A stretch of 24,847 nt of DNA from JBDTRY01 sp039931435 (lineage in GTDB: Bacteria; Acidobacteriota; Thermoanaerobaculia; Gp7-AA8). The notes below the pieces were generated by a model that saw only the letters and a program-made list of their open reading frames with translations, ran no database searches and was not told the DNA's origin. The DNA lies in the NCBI GenBank assembly GCA_039931435.1, contig JBDTRY010000035.1, forward strand, positions 1 through 24,847, in the 5' to 3' direction. Shown piece after piece: positions 1 to 7,261 of the stretch. The stretch's first letter is position 1. Every line of letters begins with the position of its first letter. Position numbers and translations under genes: made by a program.

Positions 1-473
1 GGGAGGTCCTCTTCGTCCCCGAAAATACAACCGTTGAGGGTCTGCTCTCCCAGTTCCTGGAGCACAGGACACACCTCGCTGTCATCCTCGACGAATATGG
101 CGGAGCATCCGGAATCGTATCGATGGAAAACATCACCGAGGAGCTCTTCGGGCAGATCCAGGATGAGTTCGATCGGGAACGTCCGGAGATCGAACCTCTC
201 GGCGAGGGACGGTATCGGGTCCGAGGCGACTATCTGATCGAGGACCTTGCCGGCAGACTGAAAGTCAACGTCGGCCAGCCAGCGGAAGAGACGATTGGCG
301 GTTATGTCCTCGCCCAATTGGGACGTGAAGTGGCCTCAGGCGACCGCTGCACAATGGGACCGCTGCAAGTGGAAGTCGTCGAAGGAGAGGGGTATCGGGT
401 GCGCTGGGTACTGGTGGAGAAACCCTGGAATGAGGAAATGGCCGAAGAGGAAAAGGCTGTTGAAGGCCGGTAA
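1..473 (+). CDS. CorC/HlyC-family CBS-domain protein, C-terminal part
   Basis: The reading frame is open from the window edge (first full codon at base 3), so the N-terminus is missing. The visible part begins in the second CBS domain, with FVPE followed by the HLAVILDEYGGASGIVSMENI stretch that marks this family, then EELFGQIQDEF. The last ~75 residues (GRYRVRGDYLIEDL through VEVVEGEGYRVRWVLVEK) match the transporter-associated CorC_HlyC domain. Family members are membrane-anchored or soluble CBS proteins linked to magnesium/cobalt efflux or to membrane-stress functions. Whether this one had N-terminal DUF21 membrane segments cannot be seen. The end is a TAA followed by repeat-rich intergenic DNA. 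Confidence 0.88.
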   Translation, partial: EVLFVPENTTVEGLLSQFLEHRTHLAVILDEYGGASGIVSMENITEELFGQIQDEFDRERPEIEPLGEGRYRVRGDYLIEDLAGRLKVNVGQPAEETIGGYVLAQLGREVASGDRCTMGPLQVEVVEGEGYRVRWVLVEKPWNEEMAEEEKAVEGR

Positions 474-535
474 ATTCGAGGCTGGCACGAGGGGGGACGT
501 CGGAGCCCAAAACATTAGAAGCGCCGAGCGATCTG

Positions 536-692
536 GCATCCTGAGCGAGGTTACAGCGCAAGCGCCGGTATCGCAGGAATGACACGACGACCACACGCGT
601 GTCATCGCGAAGTACGGGATCTCCTGCCCGCGCAACGACGGCCGCCTTTACCCCTGCGGTAGGCCCTCCTCGCTTCCCTCGTTCGGGATGAC
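536..692. repeat. two diverged palindromic TGTCATCC-type repeats
   Basis: Two imperfect hairpin elements lie in the 474-856 gene-free stretch. The first (about 536-585) opens with GGCATCCTGAGCGA and closes with the near-complement TCGCAGGAATGACAC. The second (about 597-692) opens with GTGTCATC and closes with TTCGGGATGAC, and its inner GGGATCTCCTGCCCGCGCAA is clearly related to the inside of the 130-bp repeats at the right end of the window. Open frames across this stretch on both strands have the low-complexity look of translated repeats. I see no gene in 474-856. Confidence 0.65.
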
Positions 693-769
693 GCGAACGT
701 TTACCCGCGTGCGAGCGTTTCAGAAATCGTGCACGAGCGACAACGGCCGCAAAAACCCCGAAGAATAGC

Positions 770-792
770 GGCCGCACGCCAGCCGTGCGGCC
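770..792. other. 9-bp hairpin, possible terminator
   Basis: GGCCGCACG (770-778) pairs perfectly with CGTGCGGCC (784-792) around a 5-nt loop. It lies downstream of the minus-strand gene at 857-1108. On the minus strand a five-T run follows about 15 nt after the stem, which is too far for a classical intrinsic terminator. It could equally be part of the palindromic repeat cluster beside it. Confidence 0.4.
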
Positions 793-856
793 CTACCAGC
801 GTGGGGCGAGGCTGGCGATCGCTCTCCGGTCGCCTCCGCCCCTGAGCGCACCATCA

Positions 857-1108
857 TCAAAAGCGAAACAGGGAACGCTTTTTCGGCCTGCGGTTTCGCG
901 CCACCACTGCCCCGGTGGCCAGGGCTGCGACGATGGCGCCGACCCCGATCGGCACCCCATGAGTGCTAACCAGTGTTCTCGCTTGCGCGGATCGTCGGTT
1001 CATGTCACCTTTCAACCTCGTCCAGCGACTGGACAGCTCCGGTTGGTCAACGTCATTTCGAAGAACACTGCTGTCCTTCAGAATTTGATTTGTTTCTTCG
1101 ATTCGCAT
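857..1108 (-). CDS. small single-pass membrane protein, unknown function
   Basis: This 83-aa protein has a polar N-terminal half with several charged residues (MRIEETNQILKDSS...). A hydrophobic segment of about 20 residues follows (PIGVGAIVAALATGAVVA, roughly residues 52-70), and the tail is strongly basic (RNRRPKKRSLFRF), suggesting the C-terminus stays in the cytoplasm. The start is supported by GGGAGG six bases before the ATG. The layout recalls small proteins with a DUF3618-like helix plus an anchor, but I cannot assign a family. The plus-strand frame over the same bases is proline/serine-rich and lacks a ribosome binding site, so I prefer this strand. Confidence 0.6.
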   Translation of the reverse strand: MRIEETNQILKDSSVLRNDVDQPELSSRWTRLKGDMNRRSAQARTLVSTHGVPIGVGAIVAALATGAVVARNRRPKKRSLFRF

Positions 1109-1199
1109 TTAATCCTCCCATTCCACGCATGCTCAAACGATTCTGCCTTATCTACTGCGAAGGCGATGCCACTGATAACCTCTGATCCACTGGGAATAT

Positions 1200-3413
1200 G
1201 TGAGAAAAACTCGGTCAGCCGAAGCACCTGAGAAAAGAACGTTGCCGCCGGAATCCGGCCGCCCGACCACGATCCTTGTCCCCGGTTTGAATTGCCTTTC
1301 CTGCGCTGGAAACCTCACTGCCAGACTTCGCAACGTGCCGGGTGTCCGCGCCGTGGACGTGTTCCCGGATCGCGAGGAACTTTCACTCGAGAGCACAGAG
1401 GCATCGCTGCTGGCGATCATGCGCGTCGTTCGGGAGGCAGGTTGGGAGCCGCGCACGGCGAGGATCGCTCTACCCGTTCGCGATATTCCATACGCCTCGC
1501 CGGGCGGCACTACCATCGAACGCGAGTTACTCGGACTGGCAGGCGTCGTGCGAGCGAGATTTCTGCCCGTCCGCCGCGCCGCGCTCGTGGATTTTGTCCC
1601 CGGAGTGATTGGAATCGACGACCTCCGTGCAGCAATTGACGACGCCGGATATATCGCTGATCACCCCATGGCAGACGGCGCCAGCAGCATAGCCATTACC
1701 GCGGAGCTGGGCACGCTGCGAAAATCCGTCATGGGCGCGTTCGCGGCGGCACTGCTCTCGACGCTGTTGTCGTTTCCGCTTCTCCTCTCGACCGGTGCGG
1801 GCCTCCTCCGCCCCGCCGAGTGGGTTAACGGGATTGGCAGGTGGCTGCAATCGTTTGTTCCCGCCCTGTTCAACATCGAACCTGCTGTCCTGCTGACGTC
1901 CCTGGTCATTCTTTCTCTGATCACCCTGGTTACCTGCGCGCGAGGAGTTTCCTCGGCCGGCTGGAAAGCGATGGCCGCTCGCAATCCTGACGGAAACAGC
2001 GTTGCCCTGCTGGCCCTGGCCACCCTGCTCATCGCCGCGATCGGATGGACATTTGGCGCCAGATTGACAGGAAACTCGCCCGACTACGGGGCCTGGGGCT
2101 TTCAGAGCCTTCTCTGGGCTCTGGCACTTTTCCTCCTCTCGCGCACGACCGAGGAGTCAGCGCGGCCCTCTCATCGCGACGCAGGATCCACCGCGTTCGA
2201 AGAAAAGGGCCGGATGTTGAAGCTCACCGAAGCTCGAGCCCTCCGCGTCATCCCCATCGCTGTCGGTCTGGCCATCGTCGTCTTCGTACTCTGGTTCGAC
2301 TCCGGCATTCACAACCGATTTCTGCTGGCCCTCTCCGCATTCACCTCGATCCTGCTGGTCAGCTCTCCTTCGTTGATCGGTCTGGCTGTGCTCGGTCCCC
2401 TAGAGCGAGGAGCGCGTGATGCTGCCAGGAGTGGTCTTCGCTTCAGAAGCAGTCGGGTTTTTGAAGAGCTGGGAAGGGTGCGGCTGCTGATCATGAAACA
2501 GAGCGGGGTGATCACGGAGGGGCGTCCGTCCGTAACGGACTTCGTACTGCTTGATGGACTGGAGCTCAGGGAGTTGCTTCATATCGTCGGTTCGCTGGCC
2601 GGTCAGGCAACGTTTCCCTTCGCCGCACCGCTTATTCAACGAGCCCTTCCCACCGGCCCGTCTTCGACTCCAGGCGATCTTCGTGTGGTATCGGGAGGGA
2701 TGGAAGCCGAACTGAATGGACGGAAGGTAACGCTCGGTACCGAAACATTCGTGACCGGGCAGGGTATCGATTGCAGTCCGGTCCGTGAAGAGATCGATCA
2801 GTTCCGCTCTCAGGGAAAAACCGTTCTGGTGCTCGCCCTGGACACTGTGACGCGCGGTGCTGTCGTTCTCCAGGATCAGGTTCGGCCCGATGCACGCCAG
2901 GCAGTGGAAGCTCTACGGAGCCTCGGTATCGAATTGCGGCTCATCACATCGGACGAGTCGCCGACAGCATCTACGATTTCCGAGCGAGCCGGAATCGAAA
3001 GCGTGATCTCCGATCTCAACCCCGCGGCCGAACGAAGAGCGATCACCATGGCGAGGACTCCCGGCCCCATGGCCGTCGTCGTTTCGGGAACGGAAGAAGG
3101 CGGACTACTGGCCTGCGCTGCAATGGGGGTGGTCATCAACGCACCCGCTGGATCCACGGGCGCGGCAATCAATATCGAGGGCGGTTTGCCCGATCTGGTC
3201 CGGGCAATACAACGATCCCGGGAGGCTACCGCCAGGGCACGGCGGAATGTGACGTGGGTAGTCGGATATCAGATCGTTGCCGTCCTGCTCGCTGCCCAGA
3301 TCCTCTACCCGGTCCTGGGAGTGATCATCGATCCTCCGATCGCGGCCCTGGCGCTGACCACGGCCTTCCTGGCACTGCGCGCGTCCGGCAGCAGAAAGAC
3401 GGCCACAGCGTGA
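1200..3413 (+). CDS. degenerate P1B-type (copper) ATPase-like pseudoenzyme
   Basis: The 737-aa protein follows the plan of a copper-translocating P1B ATPase but cannot work as one. Seen: an N-terminal HMA domain with the metal motif intact (GLNCLSC, C32/C35); a second HMA-like domain (about 95-153) with ASPGG where CxxC is expected; and the usual membrane helices. The actuator domain with TGE is absent, replaced by roughly 30 linker residues after R315. The channel motif CPC reads SPS (389-391). The phosphorylated DKTGT reads MKQSG (432-436), so the Asp is gone. The HP motif of the nucleotide domain reads FP (472-473), TGD reads TSD, and GDGIND reads SGTEEG (629-634). The frame is open throughout and the fold-defining residues between these motifs are kept, which argues for a conserved non-pumping protein rather than decay. 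GTG start with a weak ribosome binding site. The next gene overlaps by one base. Confidence 0.85.
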   Translation: MRKTRSAEAPEKRTLPPESGRPTTILVPGLNCLSCAGNLTARLRNVPGVRAVDVFPDREELSLESTEASLLAIMRVVREAGWEPRTARIALPVRDIPYASPGGTTIERELLGLAGVVRARFLPVRRAALVDFVPGVIGIDDLRAAIDDAGYIADHPMADGASSIAITAELGTLRKSVMGAFAAALLSTLLSFPLLLSTGAGLLRPAEWVNGIGRWLQSFVPALFNIEPAVLLTSLVILSLITLVTCARGVSSAGWKAMAARNPDGNSVALLALATLLIAAIGWTFGARLTGNSPDYGAWGFQSLLWALALFLLSRTTEESARPSHRDAGSTAFEEKGRMLKLTEARALRVIPIAVGLAIVVFVLWFDSGIHNRFLLALSAFTSILLVSSPSLIGLAVLGPLERGARDAARSGLRFRSSRVFEELGRVRLLIMKQSGVITEGRPSVTDFVLLDGLELRELLHIVGSLAGQATFPFAAPLIQRALPTGPSSTPGDLRVVSGGMEAELNGRKVTLGTETFVTGQGIDCSPVREEIDQFRSQGKTVLVLALDTVTRGAVVLQDQVRPDARQAVEALRSLGIELRLITSDESPTASTISERAGIESVISDLNPAAERRAITMARTPGPMAVVVSGTEEGGLLACAAMGVVINAPAGSTGAAINIEGGLPDLVRAIQRSREATARARRNVTWVVGYQIVAVLLAAQILYPVLGVIIDPPIAALALTTAFLALRASGSRKTATA

Positions 3414-3802
3414 TGCATGCTTTGTCGACGCTGGAGTGGTTCGTGACCATCATCGGTGCCGGCGCCGCTGTCGCAGCAGTGTTCGGTCTGCGGCGAACTG
3501 CTCCACGTAAACAGCGTAACGTTCCACAGACTTTTCAGGAAGCCGTGATCACCCTTGGCGACGGATTCGCTCCCGCGGCAATCGTCCTTTCTCGAGGGCT
3601 CGAGGCCAAGTTGCGGTTCCGCAGGGATGACGGCAGCCGAGAGCCGGTGCACGTCAGCATCCCGGCGATGAGTGTGGAGAGGACCCTGCCACCGTTCACC
3701 ACAACGACGGTGGACGTCAGTGCAGACGCGGAGGGCGTTTACGAGATTACTTCCTCCAGCGGGTATCGGGGGGTTCTGGTGATCCTTGCGGAGAGTCGTT
3801 GA
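3413..3802 (+). CDS. membrane-anchored cupredoxin-like protein lacking metal ligands
   Basis: The 129-aa protein starts at the ATG that shares its A with the TGA of the ATPase-like gene (TGATG), so the two are probably translationally coupled. An N-terminal helix (about residues 8-27) is followed by a beta domain (about 40-126) resembling the EfeO/Cupredoxin_1 type often found beside copper ATPases: AVITLGDGFAPAAIVLSRG, then LRFRRDDG, then LPPFTTTTVDV, then GVYEITSSSGYRGVLVI. In the metal-binding relatives the end of this domain reads roughly C-G-M-x-M-x-G, and another Cys precedes the FP turn. Here these positions are SSSGYRG and REPVHVSIP, and the protein contains no Cys. Probably a partner of the upstream pseudo-ATPase; copper binding in the usual mode is not expected. 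Confidence 0.75.
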   Translation: MHALSTLEWFVTIIGAGAAVAAVFGLRRTAPRKQRNVPQTFQEAVITLGDGFAPAAIVLSRGLEAKLRFRRDDGSREPVHVSIPAMSVERTLPPFTTTTVDVSADAEGVYEITSSSGYRGVLVILAESR

Positions 3803-3812
3803 TTTCCACCCC

Positions 3813-4616
3813 TTACTCTTCAGGACGCTGAAACTGATCGCGCAGTGAATCCTCACCCTCGAGACGACGTTCTTCCGTCTCCCCGGTGGCCATGCGGTGA
3901 TACTCGACGATGATGTCCCGCACCTGCTCCGGATCGTCGCACACGTGGATGCTGTCGACATCTTCCGGCTTGATGTTGTGCGCTTCGAGCACTGATCGTC
4001 GGATCCAGTGAATGAGTCCCCGCCAGTAGTCGGATCCGAATAGGATCACAGGAAAGGTGGATATCTTCCGAGTCTGAATGAGCGTCAGCGCTCCGAACAG
4101 TTCGTCGAGCGTCCCGAATCCGCCGGGAAAGGTGATGAAGGCCTCCGAGTACTTGACGAACATCATTTTCCGAACGAAGAAGTATCGGAAGGTCATGACC
4201 TTGTCCACGTACTGATTGACTTCCTGCTCGAAGGGAAGCTCGATGTTGCATCCGACCGAAAGCCCCTCGCCCTGTTTCGCGCCCTTGTTGGCCGCTTCCA
4301 TGATCCCCGGGCCTCCGCCTGTGATGATGGCAAACCCGGCACGAGCGAGGAGCTCGGCAGTCTGCACGGCGAGCTCGTAGTAACGGTCCCCGCTCTGCGT
4401 GCGCGCCGAGCCGAAAATGGAGACAGCAGGATAGACGCCGGCAAGACTCTCGAATCCTTCCACGAATTCACTCATGATCCGGAACACACGCCATGACTCG
4501 CTCTGCAGAATTTCCGATCGATTGGGTTGATCGAGAAGTTTCTTGTCCTCGAGATTCGCAGGGGCTTTTCCGGGAATCGTTGCTTTCCCTTCAACGGGAA
4601 GCGGCATTTCGGACAT
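3813..4616 (-). CDS. LOG-family protein (TIGR00730-type Rossmann fold)
   Basis: The 267-aa protein carries the hallmarks of the LOG / lysine-decarboxylase-like family: SIFGSARTQSGDRYYELA, then GGGPGIMEAANKGA, and the signature PGGFGTLDELFGALTLIQT. Characterised members are cytokinin riboside 5'-monophosphate phosphoribohydrolases or related nucleotide 5'-monophosphate nucleosidases; substrate here is not predictable. About 60 N-terminal residues precede the Rossmann core, making it longer than minimal LOG proteins. The start is taken at the ATG at 4616 because AAGGAG lies six bases upstream; a TTG six bases earlier is less well placed. It is convergent with the cupredoxin-like gene, with only about 10 bp between them. 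Confidence 0.87.
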   Translation of the reverse strand: MSEMPLPVEGKATIPGKAPANLEDKKLLDQPNRSEILQSESWRVFRIMSEFVEGFESLAGVYPAVSIFGSARTQSGDRYYELAVQTAELLARAGFAIITGGGPGIMEAANKGAKQGEGLSVGCNIELPFEQEVNQYVDKVMTFRYFFVRKMMFVKYSEAFITFPGGFGTLDELFGALTLIQTRKISTFPVILFGSDYWRGLIHWIRRSVLEAHNIKPEDVDSIHVCDDPEQVRDIIVEYHRMATGETEERRLEGEDSLRDQFQRPEE

Positions 4617-4638
4617 GCTCAACTCCTTGAACGAAAAG

Positions 4639-4665
4639 AGGCGACGCGCATCACACGCGTCGCCT
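4639..4665 (-). terminator. intrinsic terminator after the minus-strand lipoprotein gene
   Basis: AGGCGACGCG (4639-4648) pairs perfectly with CGCGTCGCCT (4656-4665), giving a 10-bp GC-rich stem with a 7-nt loop. Read on the minus strand, the stem is followed directly by CTTTTCG. It sits between the end of the lipoprotein gene (4697) and the LOG start (4616), so it should separate the two transcripts. Confidence 0.72.
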
Positions 4666-4696
4666 TACGGAAACTATAGTGCGGTACGGGCGAACA

Positions 4697-5176
4697 TCAG
4701 CTGCGCAGTTTCACATACTTGGTCTCAACAAGCTTGTCTCCGGGGAGATCGTCCGACCAAGCCGTAACTTTTATGTCACCGGAGCGATCCAGCGAACCAA
4801 ACGCCGCCCGGACATGGTATCGAACCGTTGCTGAATTCGTGGGGTGCAGTTCACGGGCGCGATAGACATACATGCGTCCGCCACTTGGCGATACCGTCTC
4901 ACTCGGATCCAGTCCCCCGCTGGGAACGGAGCTGAGCACGATCAACTCGTTCGGCATTTCCACCTGGAAAACTACATTGCCGATATTGTTCACACCCCGA
5001 TTTCCAACCTGTACAACAAGTTCCTCCGTCTGCCCCTCTGAGAGATCCGTCGGGACATCGATGTCTACATGCATTACCTGCCCTTTCGATGTCAGGGCCA
5101 GTCCGGACGTCTTGCAGGCCGACAGACCCGCAATCAGCGCCACTGAAGCAAGCGCCACTGCCAGCTTTCTTGTCAT
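4697..5176 (-). CDS. lipoprotein with a DUF11/CARDB-like beta domain
   Basis: The 159-aa protein starts MTRKLAVALASVALIAGLSAC: a basic N-terminus, a hydrophobic stretch and a lipobox (LSAC, Cys21), so export and lipidation are expected. The rest is a single beta-rich domain: hydrophilic strands around GQTEELVVQVGNRGVNNIGNVVFQVEMP and a second part ending ATVRYHVRAAFGSL. This looks like the DUF11/CARDB immunoglobulin-like modules found in surface proteins. No catalytic motif is visible. A purine-rich AGGGAAAG lies about seven bases before the ATG. Monocistronic by the downstream terminator at 4639-4665. Confidence 0.75.
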   Translation of the reverse strand: MTRKLAVALASVALIAGLSACKTSGLALTSKGQVMHVDIDVPTDLSEGQTEELVVQVGNRGVNNIGNVVFQVEMPNELIVLSSVPSGGLDPSETVSPSGGRMYVYRARELHPTNSATVRYHVRAAFGSLDRSGDIKVTAWSDDLPGDKLVETKYVKLRS

Positions 5177-5383
5177 GATTCTTTCCCTTTCAGAACTCCA
5201 GGATTGCCTGCCATTCCTGAAGAAGAACGGCGCAATGGTCGGCTCCTCCAGATGGGGAGCCGGCTCGATGTCAACAATTGCAAAGGAGGTACCGCATCCG
5301 CCAAATTGCCGGCCCGGCCCCCGGTTTCATGCATAATCTCCTGCTGGTCGATTTGAGTTTTCCGCGCGCGGGACAAGACGAGG

Positions 5384-6331
5384 ATGACCGAATATTTCGT
5401 AGGGCTGGACGGAGGCGGTTCGAAAACCTCGGCTGTTCTGGTCAATGACCGTTTCGAAGAACTTGGCCACGGTCTGAGCGGACCGTCCAACTATCTCCGC
5501 GTGGGGATCGCCGAGGCCACCGACAGCGTGGCCACGGCCGTGGAACAGGCCTTGAGAACCTCGGGCCTTGCACCCGATCAGGTGAAATTCACCTACTGCG
5601 GGATCGCAGGGTCGGACCACCCGCGACACCGTGAGAGGCTGGTCGAAGCGCTTCGCCACCTTTTTCCCAGAAACAACTTCACCGTCGACAGTGACGCCAG
5701 CATCGCCCTCACCGCCGGCGTCGGCTTCGGCCCCGGCGTCGTCGTCATCGCCGGCACCGGTTCCGTGGCCTTCGGACGGAACGAGACAAACGATCATGCC
5801 CGGGCCGGTGGCTGGGGGCCGACACTGGGCGACGAGGGAAGCGCGTACACCATAGGCCGCCGAGGTCTTTCGGCGGTGGCCCGCTCATTCGACGGGCGTG
5901 GACCGAAAACGATCATTACGGATGTACTCTGCAACCGCTATCGCATCTGTGATCCCCAGGACCTCCCCTGGTTCATCTACTCGCCGACAACGCACGCAAG
6001 CGACATCGCCGTTCATTGCCGGACAGTCATCGAAGCGGCCGAAAAAGGTGACCCTATCGCCGTTGAAATTTTAAGGGAAGAAGGATCCGAACTTGGCCTG
6101 ACTGTCGTCGCCGTCGGCCGCAGACTGCACATGCTCGAGGACGGATTTCCAGTGGCCTACGTCGGCGGCGTGTTTCGCGCGGGCGCCCTGATCATCGATC
6201 CGCTCATGGAAATCCTGAGGGAACACTGCCCGTCGGCAACGCTTGTACCAGCGCCGGAAGAGCCGGCTATGGGAGCAGCGCGAATGGCGGCCATGGGCGC
6301 CGTGAATGCCAGGCCGTCCCGGCAACCGTAA
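5384..6331 (+). CDS. BadF/BadG/BcrA/BcrD-family sugar kinase (GlcNAc kinase-like)
   Basis: The 315-aa protein belongs to the ASKHA ATPase fold. It has the N-terminal phosphate loop GLDGGGSKT (around residues 7-15), a second phosphate motif GTGS (around 125), and the signature GGWGPTLGDEGSAYTIGRRG. Proteins of this length and layout are usually N-acetylglucosamine or glucosamine kinases acting in amino-sugar salvage, possibly from recycled cell wall. The [4Fe-4S] cysteine arrangement of the BadF/BcrA activases of radical dehydratases is not present, so a kinase role fits better. Substrate is inferred only from family and length. No amino-sugar genes are next to it. Confidence 0.8.
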   Translation: MTEYFVGLDGGGSKTSAVLVNDRFEELGHGLSGPSNYLRVGIAEATDSVATAVEQALRTSGLAPDQVKFTYCGIAGSDHPRHRERLVEALRHLFPRNNFTVDSDASIALTAGVGFGPGVVVIAGTGSVAFGRNETNDHARAGGWGPTLGDEGSAYTIGRRGLSAVARSFDGRGPKTIITDVLCNRYRICDPQDLPWFIYSPTTHASDIAVHCRTVIEAAEKGDPIAVEILREEGSELGLTVVAVGRRLHMLEDGFPVAYVGGVFRAGALIIDPLMEILREHCPSATLVPAPEEPAMGAARMAAMGAVNARPSRQP

Positions 6332-6356
6332 TCTGCATGAAGTTCGACGAACGTGA

Positions 6357-6386
6357 GCGGGACGAGCCGAATCCGGCTCGTCCCGC
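6357..6386. terminator. 13-bp hairpin between convergent genes, likely shared terminator
   Basis: GCGGGACGAGCCG (6357-6369) pairs perfectly with CGGCTCGTCCCGC (6374-6386) around a 4-nt AATC loop, directly between the convergent sugar-kinase (ends 6331) and OmpW-like (ends 6400) genes. No T-run follows on either strand, so efficiency is unclear, but position and stem strength favour a bidirectional transcription end. Confidence 0.6.
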
Positions 6387-6399
6387 CACTGACAATAGG

Positions 6400-7062
6400 T
6401 CAGAAGCGCAGGGTCAGACCACCGGCGAACATCAGCGGATTGACGTCGATCTTCGCTTCGCTCTGCGGTCCCGTGATCACGGTCGCTTTGGCGTTGGATT
6501 TCACCGGGACATACTTTCCATCGAGGTAAAGCGCCAGCCGCTGCGTCAACCGCACGCTCGCTCCGGCGTTGACCACGAACCCGGCGTCATCTTTGAAATC
6601 GACGCTGCTGAAGCGGACGTCGTTCAGGTCGCCGAAATTCTTAACATTGTCGAAGAGCACGTAGGCCGCTCCGGCACCGACATAGGGGTCAACGGTGCCG
6701 TTGGGAATGAAGTGGTACTGCAGAACGGCGGTGATCGGAATCATACGAAGCTGTCCGCGGGTCAGGACAGGAAGGGCCGGGTTGTTCGCGCGAAAGGCCA
6801 CATCAGGCTCGACCGACGAACCCGCAAATTCGGTCGAAATCCGGTCGCCCCAGAAAATGTTCAAGGCGATTCCGTATCCTGTTGCTGCGTCGAAGTTTAC
6901 GTCGACGTTATCAATACTCTGCGGGCCGTCGAATACGCCGTTGCCGTTTGGATCTACTCGGTTCACGTAGCCGCTTACCTCAAATGCCCGGCTTTGGGCA
7001 AATGTGGGCAGGGCCGACGCCATCAGTACAACAGCTGCGATAATCACGATGGGTCTCTTCAT
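6400..7062 (-). CDS. OmpW-family outer-membrane beta-barrel protein
   Basis: The 220-aa protein has a classical signal peptide (MKRPIVIIAAVVLMASALPTFAQ, cleavage after AQS-type site). It then shows alternating beta strands ending in a terminal aromatic residue (GGLTLRF), as outer-membrane proteins do. The stretches GQLRMIPITAVLQYHFIPNG and VDPYVGAGAAYVLFDN are typical of OmpW, a small eight-stranded barrel with a hydrophobic channel. The EF-hand-like DPNGNGVFDG near residue 40 may bind calcium; this is inference. GGAGGAG lies seven bases before the chosen ATG; two GTG codons just upstream are inside that spacing and are not used. Confidence 0.83.
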   Translation of the reverse strand: MKRPIVIIAAVVLMASALPTFAQSRAFEVSGYVNRVDPNGNGVFDGPQSIDNVDVNFDAATGYGIALNIFWGDRISTEFAGSSVEPDVAFRANNPALPVLTRGQLRMIPITAVLQYHFIPNGTVDPYVGAGAAYVLFDNVKNFGDLNDVRFSSVDFKDDAGFVVNAGASVRLTQRLALYLDGKYVPVKSNAKATVITGPQSEAKIDVNPLMFAGGLTLRF

Positions 7063-7261
7063 CACCACTCCTCCGGAATATGGGTTATTTGCATACTGCC
7101 GCAGCCGCCTTCAGCAAAATGCAGTCCAATAAATGCGCCGGAGAACATGGTGGGAAGAAAGGTTGCCGGATGATTACAAAGCGGGACCCCCGTGGAATAA
7201 TCGGGAGCCCCCTTCTTTCATCCAGTTTCAAGAGAATCGTGACAATGGGAGCTGGAAAGAA

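Noticed and set aside
265..777. 170-codon minus-strand open frame over the CorC end and the repeats
   Set aside because: Overlaps the well-supported CorC-type frame and reads as Arg/Pro-rich translation of palindromic repeats, with no ribosome binding site.
1200..3413. Calling the P1B-like gene a functional copper-exporting ATPase (copA)
   Set aside because: The phosphorylated Asp, the CPC ligands, the GDGIND motif and the actuator domain are all absent, so transport by the normal cycle is not possible.
6337..7173. 278-codon plus-strand open frame
   Set aside because: Antisense to the OmpW-like gene, which has a signal peptide, barrel pattern and strong ribosome binding site.
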